Of a DNA stretch of 64,000 bases, positions 25,704 to 34,524 are shown in pieces. The stretch comes from JASEGV01 sp947085405 (lineage in GTDB: Bacteria > Bacteroidota > Ignavibacteria > UBA10030 > BY39), in contig CAMTWO010000023.1 of NCBI GenBank assembly GCA_947085405.1, positions 144,863-208,862 of the forward strand, written 5' to 3'. The notes beneath the pieces were generated by a model that did not search any database, had not been told where the DNA came from, and was given only the letters and a program-made list of their open reading frames with translations. Position 1 is the first letter of the stretch. Each line of letters opens with the position of its first letter. The position numbers were made by a program, and so were the translations under genes.

Positions 25704-27218
25704 TTACATTTGTCGAATAATTTGCTCTACCACTTCTCTGTCGCTAAAATGATTCTTTTGATTTCCGATAATCTGATAATCTTCGTGTCCTTTGCCGGCG
25801 ATTAAAATAACATCGCCTTTAGTTGCCAATTCAACCGCTTTTTCAATCGCACGCTGCCGGTCAACCTCTTGCAGGAATCCGGAATTATTTTTTGTACCTT
25901 CAGCGATATCAGCAATTATTTTGTATGGGTCTTCGCTTCTTGGATTGTCGGAAGTAAGAATTACAACGTCGCTTAATTCGCTTGCAATTTTTCCCATAAT
26001 TGGTCGCTTTATTTTATCTCTGTCGCCGCCAGCGCCAAAAACAGTAATTATTTTCCCGCCCGGTACTTTTTGTTTCGACATCAAATCGCGGATGGCGAGC
26101 AAGCATTTCATAAGGGCATCGGGAGTGTGCGCGTAATCTATGATAGCCCGCCATCCTTTTGGTGAAACGATATTTTCAAATCTTCCCCGTACTGGTTGAA
26201 GAGTTGCAAGCGAATGCTGTATCGAAGAAATCTTGATATCAAATACTAACGCAGTTGAAATAGCTGCAAGAATATTATATACATTAAATTTTCCGACGAG
26301 CGGCGACTCGATGCCGAATTTATCTCCATTATAGTTAACTTTGAATTTGGTGGAAGCTGGCAACAGTTCAATATTTTCTGCCGAAACATCAGCACGCTGA
26401 TCCGTACCGTATGTTATTCGCTTCGCCCGGCTCGACTCCGCGATTTTCAGTCCGTATTCATCATCTAAATTTGTAATTGCGAAAGCATTCTCATTTAAAT
26501 TGTCGAATAATATTTTCTTTGCTTTGAAGTATTCTTCCATACTCCCATGATAATCCAAATGATCCTGAGTCAAATTTGTAAAAACACCGGCGGCAAAATT
26601 TATCCCATACACTCTGTTTTGATGCAGGGCGTGCGAGGAAACTTCCATCGCAACTTTATCGCAACCGGCTTCAGCCATTTTTAAAAACAGCTTTTGCAGC
26701 TCCAAAGATTCAGGTGTTGTTAGCTGCGAAGGAATTACCTCGTCGCCAATTTTATTTTCTATCGTTCCTATCAATCCGATTTTATTATTTTGTTCTGCTT
26801 CAAATAACGATTTGATGATATGTGTTGTAGTTGTTTTACCGTTGGTTCCGGTTACACCGATTATTTTTAATTTATCAGCCGGATGTTTACAGTAATTCGC
26901 AGAAATAAGTGCGAGAGCTTTACGACTGTTTCCGACAACGATTTTTACAACGCCGGTGTGCATAAAAAACGAATCTGGCAAAGCTGTGTCGTCTTCGAGA
27001 ACCACTGCTTTTGCTCCGTTGGCAATTGCATCCTGTATAAATTTATGCCCGTCGGAATTTTTTCCGCGAAGTGCGATAAACATATCGCTCCGACTGACGC
27101 TCCGCGAGTCGTACTCAACTTTGTTGATCACAACATCGTGCGTAACCGCCATTTTCCCAAACTGAGTCTGGAAAATTTTTATCACTGCGACATTATTTAA
27201 TAATTCCGAAAGATGCAT
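25704..27218 (-). CDS. murE: UDP-MurNAc-L-Ala-D-Glu:meso-DAP ligase
   Basis: 504 residues. Adds the third stem residue. ATP loop GVTGTNGKTTTTHIIK, the carbamylated-Lys region LTQDHLDYHGSMEEY, IDYAHTPDALMKCL, and TSDNPRSEDP; the DNPR motif is the hallmark of meso-diaminopimelate-specific MurE, so the cell wall should be DAP type. Three bases after a YD-repeat protein that separates it from ftsI. Confidence 0.97.
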   Translation of the reverse strand: MHLSELLNNVAVIKIFQTQFGKMAVTHDVVINKVEYDSRSVSRSDMFIALRGKNSDGHKFIQDAIANGAKAVVLEDDTALPDSFFMHTGVVKIVVGNSRKALALISANYCKHPADKLKIIGVTGTNGKTTTTHIIKSLFEAEQNNKIGLIGTIENKIGDEVIPSQLTTPESLELQKLFLKMAEAGCDKVAMEVSSHALHQNRVYGINFAAGVFTNLTQDHLDYHGSMEEYFKAKKILFDNLNENAFAITNLDDEYGLKIAESSRAKRITYGTDQRADVSAENIELLPASTKFKVNYNGDKFGIESPLVGKFNVYNILAAISTALVFDIKISSIQHSLATLQPVRGRFENIVSPKGWRAIIDYAHTPDALMKCLLAIRDLMSKQKVPGGKIITVFGAGGDRDKIKRPIMGKIASELSDVVILTSDNPRSEDPYKIIADIAEGTKNNSGFLQEVDRQRAIEKAVELATKGDVILIAGKGHEDYQIIGNQKNHFSDREVVEQIIRQM

Positions 27219-27221
27219 AAA

Positions 27222-27941
27222 TTAATAATAGATGTATTCGTACTTTATAATTCTTAAAGGGCTTCCGGGTGAACTTTCGGTTTCTTTAACAGGTTTACCC
27301 TCAGCATTATTTTTATAATTATTTGTTCTAACTAAATTTCCGCTGCCGTCGAACATTTTTCGTTCAACCAATAAATTCTTTTTGTCGTATTTAAAAAGCC
27401 AGCGGTAGCGAGGCGTTCCTCTGTCTTTTCCTTTTTCTTCAATCAGTTTTCCTTTTTTATCGTAAAAATATTCTTTCTCTGTGTAAGTTGCACCTTCCGG
27501 ATTTGAAATGATTTCTTTGATTTTCAATTTTTTATCGTTGTAGAAATATTTAGTTCTGAATGAAGGTTTCCCGTCGGGAAGAATTTCAACAGCCCCGATA
27601 GCAGTTCCAGCCGTATCATATTCATACACCAACTTCAAAACAAATTTTTCTCCTTCAAGTAATACCGAGGAATCTAAAAGTCCCTGACTGTTATAAAAAT
27701 ATTTTGTGTTGTAAGTGATTTCCTTTTGAATTTCCTGCCAAAACCTTTGATTTGATTCTGAAACAATTTTACCACTTTCATCATAATGCTTTACAACCAC
27801 CGACCCATCGGGTACTAATTTATCGTTTGATTCTTTTGCATAGCTGGTTTGAGTTTCCGATTTAATATTTTTTGGTTGCGAGAAAATCAAACTTTGAATT
27901 GCTAATGAAATTGCCAACCATAGGAATATTCTAAACATCAT
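27222..27941 (-). CDS. exported YD/MORN-like repeat protein inside dcw cluster
   Basis: 239 residues. Signal peptide 1-21 (MFRIFLWLAISLAIQSLIFS). The mature protein is built of about seven short beta-hairpin repeats with the pattern F/Y-x-YD/N-x-x-G/K-x-L-x-E: KYFYNSQGLLDSSV, YEYDTAGTAIGAV, KYFYNDKKLKIKEI, EYFYDKKGKLIEEK, FKYDKKNLLVERK, NNYKNNAEGKPVKE. Such repeats occur in RHS/YwqK-like proteins. It overlaps ftsI by four bases and is three from murE, so it is locked into the operon. It may be a periplasmic division-linked factor, which is only inference. Confidence 0.78.
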   Translation of the reverse strand: MMFRIFLWLAISLAIQSLIFSQPKNIKSETQTSYAKESNDKLVPDGSVVVKHYDESGKIVSESNQRFWQEIQKEITYNTKYFYNSQGLLDSSVLLEGEKFVLKLVYEYDTAGTAIGAVEILPDGKPSFRTKYFYNDKKLKIKEIISNPEGATYTEKEYFYDKKGKLIEEKGKDRGTPRYRWLFKYDKKNLLVERKMFDGSGNLVRTNNYKNNAEGKPVKETESSPGSPLRIIKYEYIYY

Positions 27942-30106
27942 AATTTACCCGCCACTTTTTTACCTTCACAAATTAGCGACACGACCGTTTTATGCGAAGC
28001 TGATTTTTCCGCTTCGGGTGATTGACTGACTACAATACCGTTACCATACGCAGTAGATTCAAAACCTTCTAACGAAAGCCTGTTCACCGCCCGCCTTAAA
28101 GGAAGCCCAACTACATTCGGAACAACATAAAAACCATTTTCGTCGGCATGATTTGTTTTGGCAAACATCAATTTTATTTCAGTCCCTTTTGCTGCTAATG
28201 TTCCGGGTTTCGGGTCTTGGTTTAAAACTGAGATTCCGTTTCCAACCTGTGAAGCTGAAAAACCAGATTTCTCCAACATACGCACAGCATTGTTGGGCTG
28301 CATACCACAAACATCAGGAACTATTTGATAATCGCTTGCTTCAAATAGTTTATCTTCATTTATTTTACCATTTCGATTGAATGAGCTTTTCGTGATGCTG
28401 ATTCGTTCAGCAATTGCTTTAAAGATGACTGTACTTGTAGTTCCCCCCGTATAACCACCGGTTTTAGGATCGTCTAACATTACTAAACAAACGACTTGAG
28501 GATTTTCGATGGGAAAGAAACCCACGAATGAAGCGAGATGGTTTTTTTGTGAATATTTACCGTCAACTATTTTGCGTGCAGTTCCTGTTTTTCCGGCTAT
28601 TCGCAGTCCGTTTATAAATGCTAATTTTGCAGTTCCGCGTTCACCTTCGACAACTGACGTGAACATTTGTAAAAGTTGGGAGGCAGTTTTTTCGCTGAAA
28701 ACCCGCCGAAGGATTGTAGGCTGAGTTGAGGCAACCGAGTCGCCGTTTTCATTTTGAATTTGTTTAAGAATATACGGCTTCATCAAAATTCCATTATTTG
28801 CGAGCGCTGCATACGCCGCAGCAATCTGAATTGGAGTTGCGCCAACTTCATATCCGCGAGACATCGCTTGCAGAGTAGTTCCCGACCATTGGTTCGGTTT
28901 TTTGAGGAAACCTTTTGCTTCGCCCGGCAGTTCGATATTTGTAGAGTTACCAAATCCTAAATTTCGCGCTTGTGAATAGAAAGCTTCCGTGCCGACAATT
29001 TTAGCAATCTTTGCAAAAACTATATTGCTGGAAACTTCCATAGCTTCTTTAAAAGTTAATACATCGTAAGGATGTGTATCTGTTATGATTATGCCTTTCT
29101 TACCGGCTGGATAAACATACCTGCCGTTTTCGGCATTAAATTTTTTTTCGGGTTTCACCAAATCTAATTCTAACGCTGCCGCTGCTGCAACGAGTTTAAA
29201 CATCGAACCCGGCTCGTAGGTATCTGTAAGAGCTTTAATTCGTTGATTTGCTAAATCAGCTTTTGATGAGTGCGACGGATCGAAATTCGGATATTGGGCG
29301 ATGGCTAAAACTTCACCGGACGAAGGCTTGAGCATTACTACAATTGCACCGTCGGCTTGAAATTTCTCGGCCCCTTTTCGTAATTCTTCTTCAGCAATAG
29401 ATTGATATGTTAAATCGATAGTTAAGTAAATGCTGTTACCATTTTGAGGATCAATCTTTGGGAAGTCCAGCACCGGTTGAATACGGCGTGAACCATCACG
29501 ATATTTAACAATTGAGCCATCCTTTCCGCTCAACTGTGAATTGAAATAGCTTTCGACTCCCCCTTTACCATAGTTATCGTAATGCATCCCGCCAAGAATC
29601 TGTGCCGCTAAATTTCCAGAGTGATACAATCGTTTCGATACTTCCTCAATCAGCACACCGTAAGGTTTATTTTCTTGAAGAAAATTTTTATAACTCGGAT
29701 GAATTTCTGATTCTAAACAAACATATCGTTTTATATTATTAAGTTTTTTTAAATATTCACGCGGATGGACGTTTGTTAGTTTAGCTAATTTTTTAGCGAT
29801 CGCATTTTTCGATTCATTAGTCATTATCGAACAATCGGCTGCAACTTTAATTACCATTGCTGATGAAGCTAAAATATTTCCGTTACAGTCGTAAATATTT
29901 CCTCTGTTAGCCGGGATTGTTGACGGCAGTTTGTATTGCGATTGTGCTTCCGATTGTAAGTCGGTAGAATGCACTACTTGAATTTGAATCAATCGCAATG
30001 AAATAATTATAAAAGCGAACAAGCATGCGAACAAAATTAATTTTGTACGCCGTTGTTTAATCCTTATAAATTTTTGAATATCAATATATTTCTGAGTCGA
30101 TATCAT
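27938..30106 (-). CDS. ftsI: division transpeptidase FtsI (PBP3) with two PASTA domains
   Basis: 722 residues. One N-terminal membrane helix (about 20-43), a PBP dimerisation domain with the RGNIYDCNG motif, then the transpeptidase domain: active-site SxxK in EPGSMFKLVAA, SSN in SSNIVFAKIA, and KTG in AGKTGTARK. Two PASTA domains follow (about 590-645 and 655-717, VPDVCGMQPNNAVRML and VPNVVGLPLRRAVNRL). It cross-links septal peptidoglycan with FtsW. PASTA tails on FtsI are unusual in Proteobacteria but seen in FCB bacteria. Overlaps ftsL by four bases. Confidence 0.96.
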   Translation of the reverse strand: MISTQKYIDIQKFIRIKQRRTKLILFACLFAFIIISLRLIQIQVVHSTDLQSEAQSQYKLPSTIPANRGNIYDCNGNILASSAMVIKVAADCSIMTNESKNAIAKKLAKLTNVHPREYLKKLNNIKRYVCLESEIHPSYKNFLQENKPYGVLIEEVSKRLYHSGNLAAQILGGMHYDNYGKGGVESYFNSQLSGKDGSIVKYRDGSRRIQPVLDFPKIDPQNGNSIYLTIDLTYQSIAEEELRKGAEKFQADGAIVVMLKPSSGEVLAIAQYPNFDPSHSSKADLANQRIKALTDTYEPGSMFKLVAAAAALELDLVKPEKKFNAENGRYVYPAGKKGIIITDTHPYDVLTFKEAMEVSSNIVFAKIAKIVGTEAFYSQARNLGFGNSTNIELPGEAKGFLKKPNQWSGTTLQAMSRGYEVGATPIQIAAAYAALANNGILMKPYILKQIQNENGDSVASTQPTILRRVFSEKTASQLLQMFTSVVEGERGTAKLAFINGLRIAGKTGTARKIVDGKYSQKNHLASFVGFFPIENPQVVCLVMLDDPKTGGYTGGTTSTVIFKAIAERISITKSSFNRNGKINEDKLFEASDYQIVPDVCGMQPNNAVRMLEKSGFSASQVGNGISVLNQDPKPGTLAAKGTEIKLMFAKTNHADENGFYVVPNVVGLPLRRAVNRLSLEGFESTAYGNGIVVSQSPEAEKSASHKTVVSLICEGKKVAGKL

Positions 30107-30531
30107 TTTTTATTTTCATTGGAAAGTTCAAACCATTCGGGGGGAGTTTTTTGTATGAACATCCCCAATTCCCGTTGAGCTAATGGCACAATCCTTTCGT
30201 ATGTCGATTTTTTATTAATCTCTGCAATTAAGAATTCGTTTGTGCTTTTTATTGTTCTGTATGTTTTTGATAAAGTATCGATTTCTTTCACTAATGAATT
30301 TATTGTTAAAATATTATTTATTACAAGCAATCCGAGAGAAGTACCAAAAATAATAATCAACCCCAGTTTTATAATCGAAGGTCTTTGGTTTGATGCGGAC
30401 TTGTTTTTTCGCAGCATCACATCCGAAGGCAAAGGTCCTTCTGTTTTTTTTGATCCATTATAAACGAAACGCGGATCCGGGGTCATATTATTTAATTTAT
30501 CTTCTTGCCCTTGAAACATTTTTTTAATCAT
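30103..30531 (-). CDS. ftsL: FtsL-like divisome protein
   Basis: 142 residues. A cytoplasmic N-terminus of about 50 residues, one membrane helix (SIIKLGLIIIFGTSLGLLVI), then a short coiled coil (NSLVKEIDTLSKTYRTIKSTN) and the ending RIVPLAQRELGMFIQKTPPE, the late part typical of FtsL/DivIC. Sequence identity in this family is always low; position between rsmH and ftsI, with overlaps of 8 and 4 bases, supports the call. Confidence 0.88.
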   Translation of the reverse strand: MIKKMFQGQEDKLNNMTPDPRFVYNGSKKTEGPLPSDVMLRKNKSASNQRPSIIKLGLIIIFGTSLGLLVINNILTINSLVKEIDTLSKTYRTIKSTNEFLIAEINKKSTYERIVPLAQRELGMFIQKTPPEWFELSNENKK

Positions 30532-31450
30532 TTAGACGCTCAGCTACCCTCAGTTTTGCACTACGAGACCTTGGATTTTGCACGATCTCTGTTTCTTCAG
30601 GTAGAATCGGTTTTTTTGTTAGAACTCGTATTAACGGCTTTGTTGTTTCTATGCCGGTCAATTTCCATGTTATATCTCTAGTCGGTGTTGAAAACTCCCT
30701 GAAGAACGATTTTACAATCCTGTCTTCAAGCGAGTGATACGAAATAACAACCAACCTGCCTGCCGGATTCAGGTGCATCAATGAACTTTTTAAAGCCGAC
30801 TGTAAAGATTCTAATTCTCGGTTTACTTCAATTCTTATAGCTTGAAAAATTCTTGCTAACGATTTATTCAGGAATTTTCCGCTTACAACAGATTTTACAA
30901 TTTCAGCTAATTCTAAAGTAGTATCGATTGATTTACGTGTTCTTGAATCAACAATCTTTTTTGCAATCCGGCGCGAAAATTTTTCTTCGCCGAACTGCCA
31001 GAATATCCGGCTGAGTTCTTCTTCGGAATACGAATTGACGATGTAATGTGCATCCAACTCTTGCCTCGAGTCGAAACGCATATCAAGTTTAGCATCGCTG
31101 CTAAAACTAAATCCCTTTTGGGCTGATTCGATTTGACGGGATGAAATTCCTAAATCAAAAAGAAATCCATCCACTCTAGGTAAGTTATGTTCGGAAAGAA
31201 TTTGGGAGAGATGCGAAAAATTGCTTTGTACTAATAACACTCTTTCTCCAAAACGCATTTTTGAAAAATCAAGAGCATCTTTATCGGCATCAATTCCAAT
31301 TAAAACTCCTGTGGGTTTGAGTCGTTCTAAAATTTTTTCCGAATGACCACCACCTCCTAAAGTTGCATCGACATAAACACCGTCGGGTTTAGTAATAAGA
31401 TATTCAAGAACTTTTTCAACTAAAACCGGCGTGTGATATTCATAGCTCAT
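30524..31450 (-). CDS. rsmH: 16S rRNA (cytosine1402-N4)-methyltransferase
   Basis: 308 residues. SAM-dependent methylation of C1402 in 16S rRNA. Motifs: HTPVLVEKVLEYL, VDATLGGGGHSEKILERL (SAM loop), GFLFDLGISSRQIESAQKGF, FQAIRIEVNRELESL and LVVISYHSLEDRIVK. Usual length and usual place after mraZ (19-base gap). Confidence 0.98.
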   Translation of the reverse strand: MSYEYHTPVLVEKVLEYLITKPDGVYVDATLGGGGHSEKILERLKPTGVLIGIDADKDALDFSKMRFGERVLLVQSNFSHLSQILSEHNLPRVDGFLFDLGISSRQIESAQKGFSFSSDAKLDMRFDSRQELDAHYIVNSYSEEELSRIFWQFGEEKFSRRIAKKIVDSRTRKSIDTTLELAEIVKSVVSGKFLNKSLARIFQAIRIEVNRELESLQSALKSSLMHLNPAGRLVVISYHSLEDRIVKSFFREFSTPTRDITWKLTGIETTKPLIRVLTKKPILPEETEIVQNPRSRSAKLRVAERLND

Positions 31451-31469
31451 TGCATATTATCAAGGAACA

Positions 31470-31919
31470 TCAACCAAGATTGTTCATTACCTTTTGAGCG
31501 ACAGTTTCGTAAGAATCAACTTGACTGCTAATATATTCTTCGTAAATTTTTGGATTCCAGATTTCTATTCTATTCCGAATTCCGATTATCAACGCATCGC
31601 TATCGATCTGAGCATATTCGCGTAAGTCGGGGGGGATACTTATCCGTGCTTGTGAATCTAATGCCACTTCTGAAAGATTAGCATATATCGTCCGCTCTAA
31701 TTGGCGATGTTCAGAATTATAAGCCGATAGCTTTATAAATTCCGCTTCAACATTTGCCCAAATATTAATCGGATAAACAAACAAGCATTTATCGAATCCG
31801 CGCATAACAACAAAATGATCCTTGATATCGTCAGTAAGTTGCTTTCGCAATTTCGACGGAATATTCAAGCGACCTTTACTGTCCACGCTATATTTGTATG
31901 TTCCTTTAAATGAAGCCAT
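31470..31919 (-). CDS. mraZ: transcriptional regulator MraZ
   Basis: 149 residues with two SpoVT/AbrB-like halves: FKGTYKYSVDSKGRLNIPSK and SEVALDSQARISIPPDLREY, each holding the DxxGR/DxQAR-type motif. MraZ binds repeated TGGG boxes before its own gene and represses the dcw operon. First gene of the cluster, preceded by candidate boxes at 31951-31970. Confidence 0.96.
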   Translation of the reverse strand: MASFKGTYKYSVDSKGRLNIPSKLRKQLTDDIKDHFVVMRGFDKCLFVYPINIWANVEAEFIKLSAYNSEHRQLERTIYANLSEVALDSQARISIPPDLREYAQIDSDALIIGIRNRIEIWNPKIYEEYISSQVDSYETVAQKVMNNLG

Positions 31920-31950
31920 AAATTTTATAATTATTGAAAAGGGGTAATTT

Positions 31951-31970
31951 TCCTACACACTTTTACCCAC
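31951..31970 (-). promoter_or_regulatory. candidate MraZ boxes
   Basis: On the minus strand GTGGGTAAAA then GTGTGTAGGA: two GTGGG-like units at 10-base spacing, between the promoter and the mraZ start codon. This spacing matches known MraZ operators; the second unit is imperfect (GTGTG). Confidence 0.5.
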
Positions 31971-31990
31971 TCTTGTATAATTTATATGGT

Positions 31991-32018
31991 AATTTAAACG
32001 ATTTTCCTTCAAAGTCAA
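31991..32018 (-). promoter_or_regulatory. promoter of the dcw cluster
   Basis: Minus-strand TTGACT, 16-base spacer, TAAATT, about 75 bases before the mraZ start. It resembles the promoter at 62390-62418 (TTGACT, 17 bases, TAAATT). No other promoter as clear is seen inside the cluster. Confidence 0.5.
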
Positions 32019-32143
32019 GCAAAAAAACAAAATTTTAATAATAATTTTTGTGGGTAATTTTTTAAAGTCGTAGTATTTTAGAAAATTGGCTTTATTAAGC
32101 TAATTTCGAGGGTTGGGCAACCAACTGTAAGTGAAGGTTTTTT

Positions 32144-32764
32144 TTACTTTTTTGCTGATAATATGTATTTTTGGGTTAATATTTTTCTTAACTCGTTTGT
32201 CGATTGAAAATGAACAGCATCAATGCCAAGTGCTATTGCAGATTCTACATTCGATAATTTGTCGTCAGTGAAAAATATTTCTTCCGGCTCCATCTCCAAT
32301 TCATTGAGCATGAATCGAAATATTTCGTCATCCGGTTTCATTACACCGATTTTATACGATAAAAATAATCTTTGAAAATTTTCTAAAATCGGATAGTTCT
32401 TTTTAATATGATGCAGATGGAGTTCGTTAGTATTGCTCAACAAATATAACGGATATTGCCGGGCAAGTGCACTAACTACTTCCCCGATATTTTCAACCAA
32501 CCCGGTCGCAACACTGCACCAAGCGTGAACAAACTTTTCATAATCAATATTAATTTGAAGCATCTTCATAGTTTCGTTGTAAAACTCGTGCGAACTTAAT
32601 TTTCCACTTTCGTATGCGACCGCAGGGTTTTCTAATAGAGTGTAAACCTCCTCTTCACTGAATTTACCGTTAAGTCCTGTATGAACAAGGAAAGGTTTAT
32701 AATCGATTTTTACTAATACATTTCCTAAATCAAAAACTATTGCTTTTATTTTGTTGATACTCAT
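32144..32764 (-). CDS. HAD-superfamily phosphatase (YihX-like)
   Basis: 206 residues. The nucleophile motif VFDLGNVLVKID has the DLGNV form of HAD subfamily IA enzymes such as the glucose-1-phosphate phosphatase YihX. Other motifs: LLSNTNELH (Ser/Thr), the conserved Lys in KIGVMKPDDEIF and EEIFFTDDKLSNVESA (acidic pair). Substrate not predictable. It starts inside the stop of the metallophosphoesterase gene (TAATG), so the two are coupled. Confidence 0.9.
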   Translation of the reverse strand: MSINKIKAIVFDLGNVLVKIDYKPFLVHTGLNGKFSEEEVYTLLENPAVAYESGKLSSHEFYNETMKMLQINIDYEKFVHAWCSVATGLVENIGEVVSALARQYPLYLLSNTNELHLHHIKKNYPILENFQRLFLSYKIGVMKPDDEIFRFMLNELEMEPEEIFFTDDKLSNVESAIALGIDAVHFQSTNELRKILTQKYILSAKK

Positions 32765-33417
32765 TATTTGTACTCTGAATTTGTTACTTCTATTTTTTCA
32801 CTGATTTGTATAACACCGTAATAACCGCGGCTTGCTTGTCCGCAATTAATTATTTTTGTTTTTCCTAAGACATCCTGTCCGCGTGCTTCGTGTATGTGTC
32901 CGCAAATTACTACATCTACTTTTTCATTCTCAATAAAATCCCGGACAGCCGAACTGCCGGCGTGAAAACCTGAATGAACGATATCTACTTTCGTCCCATA
33001 AGGTGGTGCGTGCGAAACTAAAATTTTAATTTTTGCTTTCAGCACATCTTTATATCCTTCGGCAATTTTTTCAGCGATTACTTCTTCATCAATTTCATAC
33101 GGCGTCCGCAGTGGTGAAACAGGCGACCCTGATACGCCAAATATTCCTAAATCATTTATTATCAAGCCCTTACCGTGTATTGAAACATTCAATTTACAAA
33201 ACAAATCGTCGTGGTGGGGTAAGTCCATATTGCCGGCAATGCACAACAAATTTGGCGTTAAAGTTTGTAACTGCCGAATAACCGATTCAACTTCTTGGAC
33301 TGTGCCTACGTTTGTCAAATCGCCGCCAATTATTACTAAATCGGATTTTTCAGATTTAATGATTTCTAAAACCCGCTTATACGAACTATGTATGTCGGTG
33401 AATGCTAAAATGCGCAT
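32764..33417 (-). CDS. calcineurin-like metallophosphoesterase (YfcE type)
   Basis: 217 residues. Metal-binding motifs in order: FTDIHSS, VIIGGDLTNVG, CIAGNMD, VSHAPPYGTKVD, CGHIHEARGQ. The family hydrolyses phosphodiesters with a two-metal centre; members of this size act on small substrates or unknown ones. Coupled to the HAD phosphatase downstream. Divergent from the repressor gene, 158 bases away. Confidence 0.92.
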   Translation of the reverse strand: MRILAFTDIHSSYKRVLEIIKSEKSDLVIIGGDLTNVGTVQEVESVIRQLQTLTPNLLCIAGNMDLPHHDDLFCKLNVSIHGKGLIINDLGIFGVSGSPVSPLRTPYEIDEEVIAEKIAEGYKDVLKAKIKILVSHAPPYGTKVDIVHSGFHAGSSAVRDFIENEKVDVVICGHIHEARGQDVLGKTKIINCGQASRGYYGVIQISEKIEVTNSEYK

Positions 33418-33474
33418 CTATATTTGGTTATTTTTACAACTCAACCTACAAAAACATTTAAAAATATCAAAACT

Positions 33475-33503
33475 TGACTTCTCAAAAATAATTCCTTATT
33501 TTA
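33475..33503 (+). promoter_or_regulatory. promoter of the repressor gene
   Basis: TTGACT, 17-base spacer, TATTTT, about 70 bases before the repressor start codon; the palindrome at 33541-33552 would lie about 38 bases past the -10 element. Confidence 0.5.
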
Positions 33504-33540
33504 GTGTGCGACAAAATTGACGCTGATAAAAATATATCAT

Positions 33541-33552
33541 GACATATATGTC
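33541..33552. promoter_or_regulatory. palindromic operator candidate
   Basis: GACATATATGTC, a perfect 12-bp palindrome 23 bases before the start codon of the repressor gene, in the place expected for an autoregulatory operator. A similar palindrome, CGACATATGTCG, is at 63780-63791. Confidence 0.45.
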
Positions 33553-33575
33553 TATCAAATAAACAAAAGGTAAAT

Positions 33576-34229
33576 ATGAGATCAAAAATCGGCAACCGTA
33601 TAAACGAATCCCGGTTGAACAAAGAACTCGACCAGCACACATTAGCTGAAAAAGTTGATGTGGCAACACGAACGCTGCAACGTTGGGAAAAAGGCGAGCA
33701 AGTCCCCGACAGCAACTACCTGATGCGACTTGCAAAATTTACGGGTGTGCGCCCTGAATGGCTGCTGACAGGTGAAGGCGAGATGTATCATTCGCCGCCC
33801 GACAGGACAAAAATTTTCCCATTACACAAAGCAACATATTTACGAGATATTCCTTTAGTGGATATTCCATTGTACTCGTCGGTTCCTGCAGGAAGGACAA
33901 CTCCTATTTTTCATCCGGATTATGTTGACCGTTATGTTACGATTGATAATATAAACGACCCGAATGCTTTCGCACTTGTTGTTAAGGGGGCAAGTATGTC
34001 GCCAAAAATTGAGGACAGCGATATCGTTGTCGTAAGTCCGAAGCAGGAGGTTCGCAACGGTGATATCTGTGTAGTGCGTGTGAACGATGAAGATGTTTTG
34101 AAGAAAGTAAAAATCGACAGCACACATATTCATTTAATTCCACTAAATCCTGATTTTGAGCCGGTTTCAGTGCGTAAGCGTGACGTTGGATTTATTTGGA
34201 GAGTTGTGAAGGTAATAAAGAATTTATGA
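33576..34229 (+). CDS. XRE-family repressor with S24 (LexA/CI-like) self-cleavage domain
   Basis: 217 residues. Helix-turn-helix at about 5-65 (QHTLAEKVDVATRTLQRWEK, then GVRPEWLLTGEGEM as in phage CI proteins). C-terminal S24 peptidase domain: cleavage site Ala-Gly in SSVPAGRT, catalytic Ser in VKGASMSPKIEDSDIVVVS and catalytic Lys in DEDVLKKVKI. Such proteins are cut when RecA is activated, linking their targets to DNA damage. It is longer than a plain LexA N-terminus and closer to CI/HTH-S24 regulators. No prophage genes surround it, so it may serve as a chromosomal SOS-type regulator. AAAGG precedes the ATG. Confidence 0.92.
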   Translation: MRSKIGNRINESRLNKELDQHTLAEKVDVATRTLQRWEKGEQVPDSNYLMRLAKFTGVRPEWLLTGEGEMYHSPPDRTKIFPLHKATYLRDIPLVDIPLYSSVPAGRTTPIFHPDYVDRYVTIDNINDPNAFALVVKGASMSPKIEDSDIVVVSPKQEVRNGDICVVRVNDEDVLKKVKIDSTHIHLIPLNPDFEPVSVRKRDVGFIWRVVKVIKNL

Positions 34230-34248
34230 CCCTTCGACAAGCTCAGGG
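34230..34248. repeat. 19-bp dispersed palindromic repeat, copy 1
   Basis: CCCTTCGACAAGCTCAGGG, directly after the repressor stop codon. The exact reverse complement occurs at 50973-50991 inside the RNase P RNA. This short element is widely scattered in many bacterial genomes. The rest of 34249-34474 holds similar intergenic debris (GGCGGGGATTTTAGATTT, shared with 61887 onward) and no gene. Confidence 0.75.
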
Positions 34249-34474
34249 TAAATTTGTAATTCCTAATTGGAGATTTGAGTAGGTGATGTTTGGGATTTCT
34301 GATTTTACCTGCCCGCCGAAGTGTGTTCTTTTAAACGTAGGCGGGGATTTTAGATTTGGGTTTCAGTGTGTCCTATGTCATCTTGAGAATTAATAACCGA
34401 TCTTTTGGATTTATTCCTTTTGTTTTCTCACTAATTTTATTTAGATTTACACAGTCTTATACGGTTTTAAATCA

Positions 34475-34505
34475 AGAAGAGGCAATTTGCCTCTTGTTTT
34501 TTATA
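34475..34505 (+). terminator. intrinsic terminator
   Basis: AAGAGGCAA/TTGCCTCTT stem with a very short loop followed by GTTTTTT. It ends transcription from upstream about 20 bases before the start codon of the secreted PLD gene. Confidence 0.65.
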
Positions 34506-34524
34506 ATTTAAACAGGAAAGTTTT

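Noticed and set aside
33576..34229. Prophage indicated by the CI-like repressor
   Set aside because: No integrase, portal, capsid, tail or lysis genes are near; flanking genes are a phosphoesterase and a secreted PLD protein.
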